Shown here: in pieces, positions 53,915 through 63,657 of the stretch | Layout of the letters: each line of letters begins with the position of its first letter | Numbering within the stretch: the first letter of the stretch is position 1 | From: Marinomonas rhodophyticola | GTDB lineage: Bacteria; Pseudomonadota; Gammaproteobacteria; Pseudomonadales; Marinomonadaceae | DNA length: 64,000 nucleotides | Reading direction: 5' to 3' | Assembly: GCF_026113935.1 (NCBI RefSeq) | Contig: NZ_JAPEUL010000011.1 | Span: 372,001 to 436,000 of the forward strand | The notes under the pieces: model-generated | The model's input: the letters and a program-made list of their open reading frames with translations, nothing else | The model's database searches: none | What the model was told of the DNA's origin: nothing | Translations under genes and position numbers: made by a program

Positions 53915-54638
53915 TGATGGCTTAGACGCGGTTGGTATACAAACGCTGGCACAATATTTACAGCAAGAATATTCGATTCTAATCGTCGCACCAGATCGTA
54001 ACCGCAGTGGGGCGAGTAATTCTCTGACCTTAACGCGTCCAGTACAGCCAGTTAAAGTTGCTGACCATCAATACCGTGTTGATGGCACGCCTACTGACTG
54101 CGTTAATCTCGCTTTATCTGGCGTGATTGATGGTGACGTTGATTTAGTGGTGTCAGGGATTAATCATGGTGCCAACTTGGGTGATGACGTTATTTATTCG
54201 GGTACCGTTGCGGCGGCGATGGAGGCTCGACATTTGGGGCGTCCTGCGTTGGCTGTTTCTTTGGTGGGGAGTCAATATTTTGATACGGCGGCAAAGGTGG
54301 TTATGCAACTCTTGAAAGATGCTCATACATTGACTTTGCCTGCAGGAATTCTATTGAATGTAAACGTTCCAGATATTCCTTATGATGAGCTTAAGGGCAT
54401 ACAGGTAACACGCCTTGGTTATCGTCATAAGGCGCAAGCACCTATCTCGGCTCAACACCCTCGGGGAATGCCAAGCTTTTGGATTGGTGCTTTGTCAGGC
54501 CCACATGATGAGTCTGAGGGAACCGATTTTTGTGCGATTGAGAATGGCTATGTCTCAATTACACCGATCCATACAGATATGACTTGTTATGGGGTTCAAC
54601 CTCTTCTCAAAGGATGGACCGACACTGTCACGCTATGA
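53892..54638 (+). CDS. surE: 5'/3'-nucleotidase SurE
   Basis: SurE is a metal-dependent nucleoside monophosphate phosphatase linked to stationary-phase survival. The 248-residue protein starts [15 protein letters not shown] with the metal-binding NDDG and has SGINHGANLGDDVIYSGT. It overlaps truD upstream and the pcm start codon downstream (ATGA). The order surE-pcm-nlpD-rpoS is conserved in gammaproteobacteria. Confidence 0.96.
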   Translation: MRILIANDDGLDAVGIQTLAQYLQQEYSILIVAPDRNRSGASNSLTLTRPVQPVKVADHQYRVDGTPTDCVNLALSGVIDGDVDLVVSGINHGANLGDDVIYSGTVAAAMEARHLGRPALAVSLVGSQYFDTAAKVVMQLLKDAHTLTLPAGILLNVNVPDIPYDELKGIQVTRLGYRHKAQAPISAQHPRGMPSFWIGALSGPHDESEGTDFCAIENGYVSITPIHTDMTCYGVQPLLKGWTDTVTL

Positions 54639-55300
54639 GCTTGCATGATCTCAATTGGCTAATCTCACACCCTGAACCCAAAGCAACTCAAATGGTTAAG
54701 TATCTTAGGGAGCAGGGTATTACGCATGACGAATTATTGGCGCTGATGGGAAGCCTTCCGCGTCATGAGTTTGTCGAGCCGGCATTTTCCCATTTAGCGT
54801 ATTCTGCGACCTCTCTTCCGATAGGGCGTAATCAAACCATCAGTCAGCCGCTGACCGTGGCGAGAATGACGCAATGGCTTTTGACCCACGCCCGTCTTGG
54901 TCGTGTGTTGGAAATTGGTACAGGATCAGGCTATCAAACTCGAATCTTAGCGCACTTTTTTAATAAAGTTCATACCGTCGAGCGTCAGCATTGGCTTTAC
55001 TTGCAGGCAAAGCAGCGCTTGCTGTCCATGGGGGTTAAAAATGTTGAGTATTTGTTTGCTGATGGTCAAACTGGGTGGCCTCACAAAGTAGAAATGGACG
55101 CTGTGATTATTACCGCGATGGCAAGCAAAATTCCGTTAGCCTTGACGGAGTGTCTAAAACAACAAGGCATTTTAATTATGCCGATCGATCATCCTAGTCC
55201 ACAAATTGGTTGTTGGCGTAAAGAGGGTGAGCGTTGGAAATGTTTGGGAACTGAACCGGCGTTTTTTGTCCCGTTATTAGAAGGATTGGAACATGCCTAA
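54635..55300 (+). CDS. pcm: Protein-L-isoaspartate O-methyltransferase
   Basis: Pcm methylates isoaspartyl residues to start repair of aged proteins. The 221-residue protein has ATSLPIGRNQTISQP (the substrate-binding family signature), the SAM motif VLEIGTGSGYQTRIL, and DAVIITAMASKIP. The ATG overlapping the surE stop is chosen; the open frame upstream lies inside surE. The next gene starts 8 bp before its end. Confidence 0.94.
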   Translation: MSLHDLNWLISHPEPKATQMVKYLREQGITHDELLALMGSLPRHEFVEPAFSHLAYSATSLPIGRNQTISQPLTVARMTQWLLTHARLGRVLEIGTGSGYQTRILAHFFNKVHTVERQHWLYLQAKQRLLSMGVKNVEYLFADGQTGWPHKVEMDAVIITAMASKIPLALTECLKQQGILIMPIDHPSPQIGCWRKEGERWKCLGTEPAFFVPLLEGLEHA

Positions 55301-56213
55301 ATGGCTAAAAGTGTATTTGAGTGGTTTGTTGATGGGGGCTGCGGATGTTGTTCCTGGTGTTTCTGGTGGAACCATTGCTTTTATTTTAGGGGTCTATGAT
55401 CGCCTGATTGGCGCACTAAGTGGTGTTAATAGACACAGTGCAAGCATGCTGCTTAAAGGTGATTTAAAGGCATTATGGCGTCATTTTGACGGTACTTTTT
55501 TATTGACGTTGGGTTCCGGTATTGTGACCAGTATTTTTTTGCTGGCGGGCCTAATAACGCATTTGCTGGCGGAATATCCTAGTTATTTATGGAGTTTCTT
55601 TTTTGGTCTTATTTTGGCTTCGGCGTATTTTTTGATTCATCAAATTATTGGCTTTTCTTGGCGTCATTTTGTTGGGCTTATTTTAGGTGTCGCCACTGGA
55701 GCCAGCTTATCGTTGCTTGTTCCTACGCAGTTAAATACTTCGTTAGTGATGGTTTTTGCCTCTGGTATGATTGCTATTTGTGCAATGATTTTGCCTGGTA
55801 TTTCGGGTAGTTTTTTACTGCTTATGATGGGGATGTACGGTTTTATTTTGTCAGCGGTGAAAAACTTGGATTTCTTGGTGATCTTTATTTTTGCTGTTGG
55901 AGCTTTGATCGGATTGTTAAGTTTTTCCAAAGTTCTACATTATTTGCTTAATCATGCCAGATCGATGACCTTGTCTTTTCTGACGGGTGTTATGCTTGGG
56001 GCACTAGTAAAGGTTTGGCCTTGGAAGGTTACGGACACTTGGACGTTGGTCGGAGATAAAAAATTGCCTTTAGAAGAGCATCTTGTTTTACCTTGGAACT
56101 TACCAAGTTTTTATTGGCCAAGTGATTTATTACTTCCTTTAGTGTTTGTTTTGATTGGGTTCTTGAGTGTGATTCTTATTTCTTACATATTTTTACCAAA
56201 ATTAGACAAATAG
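55293..56213 (+). CDS. DUF368 membrane protein, PopT-type undecaprenyl phosphate translocase
   Basis: The 306-residue polytopic protein opens with GLLMGAADVVPGVSGGTIAF, the DUF368 signature, and repeats a related motif in the second half (AICAMILPGISGSFLLLMMG), as expected for an internally duplicated fold. DUF368 proteins (PopT) have been shown to flip undecaprenyl phosphate back to the cytoplasmic face, alongside DedA proteins. A gene of this family between pcm and nlpD is a variation on the cluster. It starts inside the 3' end of pcm. Confidence 0.88.
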   Translation: MPKWLKVYLSGLLMGAADVVPGVSGGTIAFILGVYDRLIGALSGVNRHSASMLLKGDLKALWRHFDGTFLLTLGSGIVTSIFLLAGLITHLLAEYPSYLWSFFFGLILASAYFLIHQIIGFSWRHFVGLILGVATGASLSLLVPTQLNTSLVMVFASGMIAICAMILPGISGSFLLLMMGMYGFILSAVKNLDFLVIFIFAVGALIGLLSFSKVLHYLLNHARSMTLSFLTGVMLGALVKVWPWKVTDTWTLVGDKKLPLEEHLVLPWNLPSFYWPSDLLLPLVFVLIGFLSVILISYIFLPKLDK

Positions 56214-56287
56214 TAATAATTCAATTTAAGCGAATATTGGGGTAAAGCACTATCCGTTGTCTTGTCTTTAAAAGTCATGATTTTTTC

Positions 56288-57130
56288 TTGCCTACTTGCT
56301 TGTTAAGTAGGCTTGTATTTTTTTGTCTTTTGCTGACTGGGTGCTCCTATGAAGTGTTGCATTACCCTACACAAGACAACTCAAAATTTGCGTCTAATGG
56401 TGCGAGTGTTTCTTCTATCCCGACATCAGGTGTGTACATAGTACAACGCGGTGACACCTTGTTTTCTATTGCTTTTCGGTATGGTTTGGACTATCGAGAG
56501 TTGGCAAAATTTAATCGTATTGCTGCCCCCTATACTATTTATCCAAAACAAAAAATTCGTCTAGGCGGTCTCTCAAAGTCGTCATCGGTTATCGTGAATA
56601 ATGAGGAACCCAAAGCGGAAAGTATTGTCAAACAGAGAGAGCCAGTTGTTGAAACGGAGAAAACGATTCCCTCTATACCCGCTTCTGCTGACGCCATTAT
56701 AGTGTCTGAAAAGTTGCCTAAAAGCGTCACTAAAGACAAAAAAGACGAGAAAATATCTGGTAATTGGGCCTGGCCAGTGGATGGTAAGGTCACTAGGGGG
56801 TTTTCAAATGCTGGCGTTAGTAGTAAAGGTATAGATATAAAAGCGGAGCAGGGAGCATTAGTAAAAGCCGCCGCCGATGGTACCGTTGTCTATGCGGGCA
56901 GTGGTCTTATCGGTTATGGTAACCTTGTTATTGTAAAGCATAATGATGTATACCTTAGTGCTTATGCTTACAACGAAAGGATTTTAGTAAAAGAACAACA
57001 AAGTGTTCGGGCTGGAGATTCCCTTGCTGTGATTGGTGGTAAAGGAAGTGACAGGCCATTATTACATTTTGAAGTTCGACGTGATGGTAGGCCGATCGAT
57101 CCGCTAGATGTTTTACCTAAAATAAATTAA
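56288..57130 (+). CDS. nlpD: Murein hydrolase activator NlpD
   Basis: A lipoprotein signal (lipobox LLTGC) is followed by a LysM domain (YIVQRGDTLFSIAFRYG) and a C-terminal LytM/M23 domain. The LytM catalytic ligands are replaced (SKGIDIK instead of an HxxxD motif, YAYNERI), as in NlpD and EnvC, which activate amidases rather than cut. NlpD activates AmiC at division. The start is uncertain: TTG 56288 has no clear ribosome binding site, and ATG 56277 would join this frame if one T were missing from the T-run at 56280-56285. rpoS follows 26 bp later. Confidence 0.9.
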   Translation: MPTCLLSRLVFFCLLLTGCSYEVLHYPTQDNSKFASNGASVSSIPTSGVYIVQRGDTLFSIAFRYGLDYRELAKFNRIAAPYTIYPKQKIRLGGLSKSSSVIVNNEEPKAESIVKQREPVVETEKTIPSIPASADAIIVSEKLPKSVTKDKKDEKISGNWAWPVDGKVTRGFSNAGVSSKGIDIKAEQGALVKAAADGTVVYAGSGLIGYGNLVIVKHNDVYLSAYAYNERILVKEQQSVRAGDSLAVIGGKGSDRPLLHFEVRRDGRPIDPLDVLPKIN

Positions 57131-57156
57131 GCGAGATGAGCGTTTAAGGAGGGGGC

Positions 57157-58158
57157 ATGAAGTTAGCCAATATGGATAAAGAAGTAGCTAAGATTTCGGA
57201 CACTGGTGATTTTGATCTTGATACGCTTGAGGATTTTGTTGAAGATGATGAACTGATTGACGAAGAGTTTGAGTCGGCAGTCAGTGCTCGTTATGCGGAG
57301 GCAGATACGAGTCGTCACCTTGATGTGACTCAACTCTATCTAAGTGAGATTGGCTTTTCACCCTTACTGTCGGCAGAAGAAGAGGTGTATTTTGCTCGCC
57401 TTGCTCTAAAAGGTGACCCTAAAGCGCGTAAGCGCATGATAGAAAGTAATTTGCGGCTAGTCGTAAAAATATCACGTCGCTATTTGAACCGTGGGCTTTC
57501 TCTTCTTGATTTAATTGAAGAAGGGAACTTGGGGTTAATTAGAGCCGTTGAAAAATTTGATCCTGAGCGAGGCTTTCGCTTTTCTACTTATGCCACATGG
57601 TGGATACGCCAAACCATAGAGCGTGCCATTATGAATCAAACTCGAACTATTCGCCTGCCAATTCATGTTGTGAAAGAGCTTAATGTCTACTTACGAGCAG
57701 CCCGTGAGTTGACGCAAAAGTTAGACCATGAGCCAAGCGCAGAAGAAATTGCCGAAATGCTAGATTGCCCCGTTGAAGATGTGCAAAAGATGCTTGGTCT
57801 AAACGAAAAAATCAGCTCTATTGATGCGGCATTTGGCGGAGATGATAACGACAAAAGCTTGGTGGAGATTTTAGCAGATACTATTCATCAAGGCCCTGAA
57901 GCAGATCGACAAGATGGTGACGTCTTACACAGTATTGAACTGTGGCTAGATGAATTGAGTGAAAAACAGTGTGAAGTGATAACACGTCGTTTTGGTTTAC
58001 GTGGTCATGAAGCCAGCACGTTAGAGCATGTGGGAGCTGAAATTGGCTTAACACGTGAAAGAGTGCGCCAAATTCAAGTGGAGGCGCTGCGCAAACTGCG
58101 CTTGATTATGGATAAAGAAGGGCTGTCACTTGATGATGTGATTCGTTTTGAGGATTAA
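57157..58158 (+). CDS. rpoS: RNA polymerase sigma factor RpoS
   Basis: The stationary-phase and general stress sigma factor. The 333-residue protein has region 1.2 ([20 protein letters not shown]), region 2 ([34 protein letters not shown]), region 3 and region 4.2 ([18 protein letters not shown]). The acidic N-terminus and the absence of a long region 1.1 separate it from RpoD. AAGGAGG precedes the ATG. In E. coli its main promoter lies inside nlpD; no promoter is assigned here. Confidence 0.96.
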   Translation: MKLANMDKEVAKISDTGDFDLDTLEDFVEDDELIDEEFESAVSARYAEADTSRHLDVTQLYLSEIGFSPLLSAEEEVYFARLALKGDPKARKRMIESNLRLVVKISRRYLNRGLSLLDLIEEGNLGLIRAVEKFDPERGFRFSTYATWWIRQTIERAIMNQTRTIRLPIHVVKELNVYLRAARELTQKLDHEPSAEEIAEMLDCPVEDVQKMLGLNEKISSIDAAFGGDDNDKSLVEILADTIHQGPEADRQDGDVLHSIELWLDELSEKQCEVITRRFGLRGHEASTLEHVGAEIGLTRERVRQIQVEALRKLRLIMDKEGLSLDDVIRFED

Positions 58159-58237
58159 GAGCTTTGCTGCGAAGTTTGTACGGTTTTCTGTTGTGCTGAT
58201 AACTTAGGAAAGCCCTAATAAAGATAAACTGATATAT

Positions 58238-58298
58238 AAAAGATCCGTTCTATGAAGTGTCCAATTTTATGGGGGCACTTCATAACGGGTCTTTTTTA
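58238..58298. terminator. Long hairpin terminator between rpoS and the convergent membrane-protein gene
   Basis: AAAAGATCCGTT and TATGAAGTG pair with CACTTCATA and CGGGTCTTTT in an interrupted stem, with T-runs in both directions. It can end both rpoS and the converging - strand gene. Confidence 0.87.
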
Positions 58299-58319
58299 TT
58301 AAGGCTCACCGCCGTGTTT

Positions 58320-59743
58320 TTAATGCTCTGTGTCTGGATTGGTAATGTTAGTAATGTGCTGATGAATTTGGCGCTTATATTTGTCCGACATACCTTTTAC
58401 TTCATAAGCTAAAATTTCTTTGCCATTGTCTTCTATTATTTCTGGTAATCCAGTAAATACTCTGTTCTGTATGTGAGGCAGAGTAAAAATGTCATCACTA
58501 ATGATAAGCTTGTTGACGCTTTCTGATCGACTGAGTTGGTGGATACTCTCTAGTAAGGGTTCTATTTTTTCTGGTTCGAAGCTGTTCTCTTTCACCATAT
58601 TGGTTATTTGTTGGTTGCCTTGGTGTAATCCTAGATGGAATGTAAGCTTCGGTGTCTCTGCATATAACTCGTTTTCTAAAAGCTTATTGATCAAACCTAA
58701 GAAAAGTTGAGCGGTACATACTGCATTGATGTATAGATTATCTTCACAGTGATGAGCGCTGAAGAGAATCACAGCGGAGTCACTGTTGTATTGATGTACT
58801 TGACCTAAGTACACTTCGCTTGCTTGAAACATAGCTCGATATACGGGTGTCAGTAAATTTGCTACTTGGAGTGGTGTCAGGTCTTTATGCCAAGTTTCTA
58901 AATTTAAGATATCAAAGTAGAGAATGCAGCTACGTTGTCTGGATTCTTCGAAAATGGCATCAAAATTGATCTCGAATTGTACTTTTGTCGCTTTTGTAAG
59001 ATCTTCTTGGGGGGCTTTTTCGATTGCCTCTTTAGTCTGTGGGAGTGTCTGTATAGTTTTAACGGCATCGTAAAGCTGCCTTGCTTCTTTATAAATAGGT
59101 GAAGGTAGTGCTTTTGGCTTACGACCTTTGCTATGGGATAGCAATGCGGTCGTGGCGTCATTGATAGGGAGAAAAGCCATTTTGTTATCAGTATGATCAA
59201 CAATAAGGCAATAGTGCAAGTAAAAATGGCTACCCCAATTAGTAAGTTATTGAGGTGTTGTAGGGTCGCTTGTGCTGGCGTTTTATCCAAAGTTATTAAG
59301 ACATGTCCGACTATTTCATCTCTAAACTTAATGCTTGAACTGTACACACGACGTTGCTCATTAGGGCGTAAGTCTTGTTCTGTTGAAATTCGACTAGTAC
59401 TGCCGCTATTAGCCTCTGCGAGTAGTTCGTCTTTTTTATTGTAAACTCGAGCACTTAAAATATTGTCATCAACGACGAGACGATTGAGTAGCACGTTTAG
59501 GCTTAACAAGTCGTTATTTAAAATGGATTGTGTGGCATTGAAAGCAGCTTGGGTGGCTAAACTACTGCCTAATACTTCCGTCTGTTGAGACAAATAATTG
59601 CCAAGTGCGTGCGTCATAGTGTACCAAAAGATACAGACGGTCAGAATCATAAGTGAAATAAAAGTAGCAACAGTGACAGTATAGGCACTGAGCTTTTTAC
59701 GAATAAAAGCCGTAATAGCTTTTGTTTTTGGTTGGGTGTCCAT
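58320..59743 (-). CDS. Membrane protein with degenerate nucleotide-cyclase-like domain, YtjB/AhpA-like (frameshifted)
   Basis: The corrected 474-residue protein has a membrane helix at about 22-43, a periplasmic region of some 120 residues, a second helix at about 164-188, a basic linker, then a domain resembling class III cyclases (ILYFDILNLETW, VHQYNSDSAVILFSA, FHLGLHQG). One metal-binding Asp position appears changed, so activity is doubtful. Divergence from serB matches E. coli ytjB (smp), supporting a YtjB/AhpA-family call. A four-A run (59172-59175) lacks one base, breaking the frame at KWLFLPINDATT; likely error. Confidence 0.7.
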
Positions 59744-60001
59744 TCACTTCCTTTAGGGGTAACTCGTAAAACAACGACTCAAGTATACACGAGACTTTTG
59801 TTCAACTATCGTAACGACCGTGACTTTGTGACGATTCAAGCAAAATAACTAATCTATCGGGTTGAGCATCACTTTTATTGCACATTAAAGTGTCTCTATA
59901 CACCATAACGGCCATTTTCTAAATTCTTTAAATTAGAACAGGTGCTTAGCGAAAAGAAAACGATTTGCTATAGTAACGACCTTATCGAATGAGGAACCTT
60001 T
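59744..60001. other. Divergent spacer upstream of serB
   Basis: This 258-bp region separates the cyclase-like gene and serB. It contains the predicted serB promoter at 59946-59974 and GAGGAA as ribosome binding site; nothing else is recognised. Confidence 0.45.
59946..59974 (+). promoter_or_regulatory. Probable serB promoter
   Basis: TTAGCG (59946-59951) and TATAGT (59969-59974) are 17 bp apart, 28 bp before the ATG. Confidence 0.5.
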
Positions 60002-60919
60002 ATGTCAGCCAGTATTACTCTTATCGGGTCTTTGACCCCTGAATATCTTAATCAATTTAATGTTTGGTTGGATAAACGAGGCTTGTATGGAGTGAGCCAT
60101 GTGTTAACGGAAGAGAGTGATAATGTGTCTGTGGTGCAGATACGCCTTACCTCTGAGATAACCGATAGCAACGATTTTCGAGCTGCGCTTTTGAGTTTAT
60201 CAAATGAAACCGGTATTGATCATATCTACCAAGCGACGATGTTGGACATACAGGCTGGTGGTTTGGCTGTTTTTGATATGGACTCTACGTTGATTAAAGC
60301 GGAAGTCATGGATGAGTTGGCCGTTGAAGCTGGCATTGGCAAACAAATTTCCGCAATTACGGCAAGCGCAATGCGTGGTGAAATTGATTTTGTCGAAAGT
60401 TTCGTTCAGCGCTTGGCGCTGTTAAAAGGTTTGAGTAGCGATGTTATGGATGGCGTTTATAACCGCATTGAACATATGGATGGTATTTCTACGTTAATGA
60501 CAGTGCTGCATCATTTTGGTTGGCATACAGCGATTTTGTCGGGTGGTTTTACTTATTTTGCTGATCGAGTTCAAGCCGAATATGGAATAGCTGAAGTGCA
60601 CGCTAATGTATTAGAAATTCAGAGTCATACCTTAACGGGTAAGCATTTAGGTCCTATTGTTGACGGCGAGCGTAAAAAATTCTTGTTGACGAGCATTGCC
60701 GAAAAACAAAAGATCGACATGAAGCAGACAATTGCTTGCGGTGACGGTGCGAATGATTTGCTAATGTTGAATCACGCCGCGTTGGGCGTGGCTTTGCATG
60801 CGAAGCCTTTAGTGCGAGAGCAGGCTCCTTGCCCAATGAACAACCTTGGACTGGATGGTATTTTATATTTGTTGGGTATGACCTCCAAGGACATTCGGGC
60901 ATTGCTGTCTTATAAGTAA
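60002..60919 (+). CDS. serB: Phosphoserine phosphatase SerB
   Basis: SerB removes phosphate from phosphoserine, the last step of serine synthesis. The HAD nucleophile motif is FDMDSTLIKAEVMDELA; further HAD motifs are ILSGGFTYFAD and ACGDGANDLLML. The N-terminal 90 residues form an ACT-like regulatory region, as in longer SerB proteins. Length is 305 residues (322 in E. coli). GAGGAA precedes the ATG. Confidence 0.96.
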   Translation: MSASITLIGSLTPEYLNQFNVWLDKRGLYGVSHVLTEESDNVSVVQIRLTSEITDSNDFRAALLSLSNETGIDHIYQATMLDIQAGGLAVFDMDSTLIKAEVMDELAVEAGIGKQISAITASAMRGEIDFVESFVQRLALLKGLSSDVMDGVYNRIEHMDGISTLMTVLHHFGWHTAILSGGFTYFADRVQAEYGIAEVHANVLEIQSHTLTGKHLGPIVDGERKKFLLTSIAEKQKIDMKQTIACGDGANDLLMLNHAALGVALHAKPLVREQAPCPMNNLGLDGILYLLGMTSKDIRALLSYK

Positions 60920-60947
60920 TGTAAAAGACCGCTATTGTCCCTATAAA

Positions 60948-60986
60948 AAGCTTGTTATGATTCGGAGTTATAATGATAACAAGCTT
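60948..60986. repeat. Inverted repeat between serB and the LysR gene
   Basis: AAGCTTGTTAT (60948-60958) is the exact complement of ATAACAAGCTT (60976-60986) across 17 nt. It lacks a T-run. It lies 15 bp before the LysR-type gene and may be an autoregulatory operator or a weak terminator. Confidence 0.55.
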
Positions 60987-61001
60987 GGCTGAGGTGTTAT
61001 T

Positions 61002-61937
61002 TTGTCAGAGATAAAATTGTCTGATATCGATTTAAATTTGTTGTATGTTTTTCAGGTTTTAATCGAAGAACTCAATGTCACCAAGGCGGCGACACGGCTT
61101 AATGTTTCTCAGCCAGCGGTAAGTCGCTCATTGTCACGCCTACGTGATGTGTTTGCCGATCCTTTGTTCATTCGTACTTCTCATGGTTTGTCAGCTACAG
61201 CAAAAACACAAAGTTTAGCCCCGCTTTTGGCAGATACTTTAAAAGGGTTAGAGAGCCTTATTCAGCCTAGCTTGTTTACTCCCGAAACCAGTCAACGTCG
61301 CTTTATATTATCAACGACGGATTTTGGTACCTTAACTGTGTTGCCTAAAATTCTGGATCAATTTCGTCAAAAAGCACCGAGCGCAATTTTGGATGTTAAA
61401 TCTTGGAATGAAGACATGGTTGCTGAGCTTGATCAAACGAATATCGATGTTGCTGTTGCTGTGTTGTCGAAAGAGCCTCCTGCGGGGATTCGAGCTATGC
61501 GTTTAAAAAGTGATCGTATGGTGTGTTTGGCTCGTAAGGATCATCCTAGTATCCAAGGTACGCTCACTTTAGAAGGCTATGTGCAGGCCAGCCATGTTCA
61601 AGTGGTATTAGGGCGTCGAGAGTATTTTGCAGTAGATCGTGAATTGGATAAAATAGGCCACAAGCGTCACGTCGCTGTGCATTTGCCTAATTTTGTACCT
61701 GCCGCAAGAGTGGTTATGGACAGTAATTTATTACTGACAGTGCCAAGACTTTTTGCCGAAGATATGGTGGGAACCGTCTCTGAAATAGCCTTGTATGAGT
61801 TGCCTTTTGCAACGCGTGAGTTTGATTATTCGATGATTTGGCATGAGCGTTTCCAACACGATGCCGCTCATGTTTGGTTTAGGGGGCTATTAAGAAAAGC
61901 GTTTCTTGATGCTTCGGTTAGAAAGCCACAGCCATAA
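61002..61937 (+). CDS. LysR-family transcriptional regulator
   Basis: A 311-residue LysR-type regulator with the N-terminal winged helix (EELNVTKAATRLNVSQPAVS, residues 23-42) and a periplasmic-binding-protein-like effector domain. The start is TTG 61002 with GAGG upstream. Neighbours are serB and an unknown HepT-like gene, so the regulated target is not clear; LysR regulators often act on a divergent gene, and none is present here. A palindrome just upstream might be its operator. Confidence 0.9.
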   Translation: MSEIKLSDIDLNLLYVFQVLIEELNVTKAATRLNVSQPAVSRSLSRLRDVFADPLFIRTSHGLSATAKTQSLAPLLADTLKGLESLIQPSLFTPETSQRRFILSTTDFGTLTVLPKILDQFRQKAPSAILDVKSWNEDMVAELDQTNIDVAVAVLSKEPPAGIRAMRLKSDRMVCLARKDHPSIQGTLTLEGYVQASHVQVVLGRREYFAVDRELDKIGHKRHVAVHLPNFVPAARVVMDSNLLLTVPRLFAEDMVGTVSEIALYELPFATREFDYSMIWHERFQHDAAHVWFRGLLRKAFLDASVRKPQP

Positions 61938-61941
61938 AGGT

Positions 61942-62370
61942 TTACAAATCTTTAGTTGATAAGCGCGTAGTCCATTCTTTTGTTAATACTTCCACTAGGC
62001 TGTAGCGTCTAAGCTTCATCGCCTCGTCTAAATCCGCGAAATGTTCTTCGAGATAATCGTTTAAGATTTTGTCTCTTAGTAGAATGAGTGAGCGTATTTG
62101 CTCCGCTTGTTCATAGGTGACGTCTTTGTTTGTGATAAGAGCGTGAAGCACTTCTTTGCGTGACGAAATCTCAGTTTTGTAATGGTGTTTTAAAACGTAT
62201 TGGGCAAGATCTAACATCGAAGCAACAAGCAGTTGAAAGGAATGCTCGATTATCATCATGTCATCTTTTGAGTAAGCAACGGTTTTTGAGGCTTTCCTGA
62301 AAGCATCGAGCCGTTTGATCATCGCATGTTGATGTTCATAGAGAGATTGTTCCCACTCAATGTTACGCAT
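61942..62370 (-). CDS. HepT-like/DUF86-type helical protein (orphan)
   Basis: The 142-residue all-helical protein resembles the HepT/DUF86 and nucleotidyltransferase-substrate-binding group in pattern (VASMLDLAQYVLKHHY and the RDKILNDYLEE helix, where HepT toxins carry a RxxxxH-type motif). Here the expected catalytic His is replaced by Tyr or missing, so it may be a degenerate relative. No MntA-type antitoxin gene is adjacent. The start MRNIEWEQSLYEH follows AAGGCG; the longer frame has no support. The call is by eye and tentative. Confidence 0.5.
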   Translation of the reverse strand: MRNIEWEQSLYEHQHAMIKRLDAFRKASKTVAYSKDDMMIIEHSFQLLVASMLDLAQYVLKHHYKTEISSRKEVLHALITNKDVTYEQAEQIRSLILLRDKILNDYLEEHFADLDEAMKLRRYSLVEVLTKEWTTRLSTKDL

Positions 62371-62459
62371 ATTAATTCGCCTTATAACGAGAAAAAGTAG
62401 CACTCTAATCTTGCCGAGCACTACTTTCAGTTTAGATGAGTTCTATGGAAACAGGAAAG

Positions 62460-63652
62460 TCAGAAACCAGAGAAAGGATAAAAAGAATAAGAATGGCCGT
62501 ATTCGATTTGCGTATTTGCTTTGACGTGCAGATAGCCTTGGCTCTGGCAAGCCGCTAACAAGGCGCCAGAACTTTGTTGAGGGTGCGCATAAGCAAGACC
62601 ATCTTGACCGATAGATACTCGTAGGAATTCGTCACGCGTGATTGTTTTTGATCGGTTGAAGCCCGCATCAATTAGGTAAGATTGTGGCAATTGTACTTTC
62701 TGACCAGAGCAAATAGACAGTAAAAGGCGTGCGAACCAATGATAGGTGACCAGCGTGGAGCTTGGGTTACCGGTAAGCCAAGAAAGGGAGTGCCTTGAAG
62801 AGTGGCATGAACAAGGGGTTTTCCCGGTTTGATGGCGATCTTCCATAAATGTACGGTTCCCCGTTTTTCTAAGACACTTTTCACATGATCTTCTTCGCCA
62901 ACAGAAACCCCACCAGAAGATAAAATGACATCGCAAGATTCAAGGAGTATTTGCAATGCGTCTTCTGTGTCTTTTGGGGTGTCAGCGGCATGAATACAGT
63001 GACTCACTAGATAACCTGCCTGAGTGACAAGTGCGCTCAGCATAGGACCATTTGAGTTATAGATCTGCCCAGCTTGTAATGTTTCACCTGGTGCGATCAG
63101 CTCATCGCCAGTGGTGAGTATGCCCACGCGCAATTGCTTGTAAACCGTGATGTCAGTTATGCCTAAACTGGATAAAAGGCCAATGTGCATTGCTGAAAGT
63201 GTCTCACCAGCTTGCACAACGGTTTGGCCTGTTTGCATATCCTGTCCTTTTGGGCGAATGTTTTCACCTTGCCTAGGCTGTTCATTAAAAGCCACTTTTT
63301 CGCCCATGATTTGGGCGTTTTCTTGCATAATCACAGTATCTGCGCCAGCTGGGATATTTGCCCCTGTAAAAATACGGGCGCAGGTGCCTGGCATCAAAGG
63401 CTGAGGAGCGTGCCCAGCTGCTATGCGCTGACTGATGCTGAATTGTTTTCCGGCTTGCCAATCGGCTGTGGCGAGCGCGTAGCCATCCATGGCACTGTTG
63501 GCATTAGGTGGCACGCAAATGCTTGCCACAACATCGGTTGCAAGGATGCGACCTACCGAGCTTGCTAGGGGGATTATTTGTTGTCCTACACGTACATTGG
63601 CACTCTGTTTGATTGCCTCTAAAGCTTCTTCAAAGGCGAGTAAAGTAGACAT
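62460..63652 (-). CDS. moeA: Molybdopterin molybdenumtransferase MoeA (frameshifted)
   Basis: MoeA inserts molybdate into adenylylated molybdopterin. Family marks: ANSAMDGYAL, PAGADTVIMQE, TTGDELIAPGE, SSGGVSVGEEDHVK and KPGKPL. After FLGLP the frame breaks: one base is missing at 62770-62772 before GNPSSTLVTYHWF; adding it restores the conserved LPGNP loop and a 397-residue protein (411 in E. coli). Probably a sequence error. moaB ends 5 bp upstream, so the two are one transcript. Confidence 0.93.
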
Positions 63653-63657
63653 AAGTG

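Noticed and set aside
61942-62421. A HepT-MntA toxin-antitoxin pair
   Set aside because: No nucleotidyltransferase gene lies on either side and the toxin motif is not intact.
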